A stretch of 16,409 nucleotides of DNA, from assembly GCA_903927605.1 (NCBI GenBank), contig CAIYNT010000157.1, forward strand, positions 1 to 16,409. Direction: 5' to 3'. The notes under the pieces are model-generated. The model had not been told where the DNA came from. It ran no database searches and saw nothing but the letters and a program-made list of their open reading frames with translations. The stretch's first letter is position 1; every line of letters starts with the position of its first letter. Positions 15,220-16,409 of the stretch are shown here, piece by piece. A program made the translations under genes and the position numbers. The stretch comes from an uncultured Holophagaceae bacterium. Lineage in GTDB: Bacteria > Acidobacteriota > Holophagae > Holophagales > Holophagaceae.

Positions 15220-16155
15220 TCAATCTGCCAGGCACCAGGCATCTTCGGCCCCGTTTCGTCGGAGCAGCGCCAAGGCCAGGTCATCGAGCCCCATGCCTGT
15301 TGCCGCGGAGATTTCGGTACCCAGGTCGCAGGGAATCACCCCAGGATCATCGGTGCCCAGGGCGCAACGCACTCCGGCACGGAGCATCCGGGGCAGGGGA
15401 TGGGGAATGACGTCGGACGCGAGGGCGTGGTTGGAACTGGGGCAGACGTCCACTGGAATGCAACGCTCAGCAAGGAGGGCGAAGGTGGCGTCATCCGCCC
15501 GGATGCCGTGAACAATTCGGGACACGCCACCCTCGAGGATGGCTTCACGGACATTGGCTCCTGGGCCGTTTTCTCCAGCGTGGGCGGCGATGCGAAGGCC
15601 TGCGGCCCGGGCCCGGTCGAAGACAGGCGCCCAGTCTCGGAAGGGGCAGTTCTCCAGACCGCCCGTGGAGAATCCCTTCACGAAGACCGGCAGCTCAGAC
15701 AGGGTCAGATCGAGGACCGCCTGGCCATGCTTCGGACCGAAGTGGTTGACGGCATCCAGCACCACACAGCTACGTAGCCCCCAGGTTCGGGTCTCGGCAA
15801 GCCCGTCCTCCAGCCCTCGCCAGAAGGCATCAAGCTGGATCTGCCCCCTGTGGACCACCAGAAAATGGGGCGAGGCCCACAGGTCAAACCCGGAGCCCCC
15901 GGCCTTCTGTGTGCGTCGTCCCACGGCCAAGACGGCTTCGCACACGGCCTTGCGGCTATCCAGCAGGGCCGCTCCGAACAGGAAGGCCTCGATGAATCCC
16001 TCAAAGGGAACCGCTGCGCCCGACCAAAGGGTCTCCAGACTGGCGGGAAGCGGCAGGCTACGGCGCTGCGCTTCTGATCGGACCCAATCGGGATCGAGCG
16101 AGCCCTCGAGATGCGTATGGCGGTCGATGAGGGGGAAATGCCCGTTGGGATTCAT
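15220..16155 (-). CDS. Adenosine deaminase-family metal-dependent aminohydrolase
   Basis: A 311-residue TIM-barrel hydrolase of the adenosine/AMP deaminase family, slightly shorter than the usual 330-350. The metal and catalytic residues are all present: His13 and His15 (DRHTHLEGSL), His192 and Glu195 (AAHAGEN), His216 (IVHGIRA), and Asp269/Asp270 (LGTDDPGV); CPSSNHAL (238-245) is another family motif. The substrate-binding region that in true adenosine deaminase reads DLAGDE is here KGFSTGGLENC (160-170), so the substrate may differ, for example another aminopurine nucleoside or 6-aminodeoxyfutalosine of the futalosine menaquinone route. The ATG at 16155 has no clear Shine-Dalgarno. CATAAT lies six bases upstream, so a leaderless message is possible. 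The upstream region is a tandem repeat. Confidence 0.85.
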   Translation of the reverse strand: MNPNGHFPLIDRHTHLEGSLDPDWVRSEAQRRSLPLPASLETLWSGAAVPFEGFIEAFLFGAALLDSRKAVCEAVLAVGRRTQKAGGSGFDLWASPHFLVVHRGQIQLDAFWRGLEDGLAETRTWGLRSCVVLDAVNHFGPKHGQAVLDLTLSELPVFVKGFSTGGLENCPFRDWAPVFDRARAAGLRIAAHAGENGPGANVREAILEGGVSRIVHGIRADDATFALLAERCIPVDVCPSSNHALASDVIPHPLPRMLRAGVRCALGTDDPGVIPCDLGTEISAATGMGLDDLALALLRRNGAEDAWCLAD

Positions 16156-16163
16156 CCGGACAT

Positions 16164-16370
16164 TATGCTCACCCTCAATGGATCCTCACTGCGCAGGGTG
16201 CGCGCAGATTCGGTCACGCGCAGGGTGCGGGCTCGGACACGCGCTGGGTCAGGGCCGACCTGGACGCTATGCTCACCACTCGGTGGATCCTCGCTGCGCA
16301 GGGTGCGGGCTCGGACACGCGCCGGGTCCGGGCCGACCTGAACGCTATGCTCACCCTCGCCGGATCCTCA
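16164..16370. repeat. Imperfect tandem repeat array, units of 104, 78 and a partial third
   Basis: Units begin with TATGCTCACC at 16164, 16268 and 16346, each followed by a GGATCCTC core (GGATCC at 16180, 16285 and 16362). The first two units share GCGCAGGGTGCGGGCTCGGA and GGGCCGACCTG blocks. Unit 1 is longer because the GCGCAGGGTGCG block is doubled (16191-16217 and 16218 onward). Unit 3 matches for about 25 bases and then breaks into a hairpin. The reading frame through the array has Arg/Ser/Gly-rich repeats and no support as a gene. The edge of the window cuts off whatever follows. Confidence 0.8.
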
Positions 16371-16373
16371 CTT

Positions 16374-16398
16374 GCCAGGCTGCATTTAGCAGCCTGGC
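16374..16398. repeat. Ten-base-pair perfect hairpin at the right edge
   Basis: GCCAGGCTGC (16374-16383), loop ATTTA, GCAGCCTGGC (16389-16398). No T-tract follows on either strand within view. It may end a transcript coming from outside the window or be the boundary of the repeat element. Confidence 0.6.
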
Positions 16399-16409
16399 TC
16401 GCGATCCGG

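Noticed and set aside
16111..16341. A 76-codon plus-strand frame with repeated Arg/Ser/Gly peptides
   Set aside because: It is produced by the DNA repeats and overlaps the 5' end of the deaminase gene on the other strand; no start signal or family match.

Overview
The window is a GC-rich (roughly two-thirds G+C) bacterial chromosome segment. It carries housekeeping genes (tig, clpP, hisC, cmk, recQ, two tRNAs), a cytochrome bd oxidase and a membrane-anchored multiheme cytochrome c. This mix of a respiratory Gram-negative with an RND pump, bd oxidase and an inner-membrane quinol:cytochrome c module fits Acidobacteriota of the Holophaga/Geothrix type. That assignment is inference from gene content and composition; no taxonomic marker was tested.

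Left part, + strand (1-4672). The end of an RND efflux permease is followed, with overlapping or near-abutting genes, by a small DUF2892-like membrane protein, a tiny DUF6132-like membrane protein with a CX4C pair, a single-domain rhodanese, a thioredoxin, a second membrane-anchored rhodanese, and an FAD oxidoreductase of the sulfide:quinone oxidoreductase (SQR)/NDH-2 fold. Nearly every small member carries a conserved cysteine. The set reads as one operon for handling reactive or sulfane sulfur coupled to efflux. The oxidoreductase lacks one of the three cysteines expected of classical SQR.

Middle part, + strand (4673-7386). An AT-rich spacer holds a strong sigma70-like promoter and a long leader, then cydA and cydB for a short-Q-loop cytochrome bd quinol oxidase, closed by a bidirectional terminator shared with the opposing operon.

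Right part, - strand (16155 down to 7402). In transcription order: an adenosine-deaminase-family gene, tRNA-Arg(TCG), tRNA-Leu(TAG), a block of four back-to-back perfect hairpins, tig (with a His/Asp and Lys/Ala-rich tail), clpP, hisC (overlapping clpP), a short recQ-like helicase, a hexaheme NapC/NirT-type cytochrome (resembling the ImcH design used in extracellular electron transfer), and cmk. clpX, the usual neighbour of tig-clpP, is absent and its place is taken by hisC.

The right edge (16164-16409) is non-coding: imperfect tandem repeats that run up to the start codon of the deaminase gene, then a 10-bp perfect hairpin.

The most interesting items are the sulfur/thioredoxin/RND operon with its atypical SQR-like enzyme, the hexaheme cytochrome with an unusual CX3CH first motif, the four-hairpin array between tRNA-Leu and tig, and the terminal repeat array.
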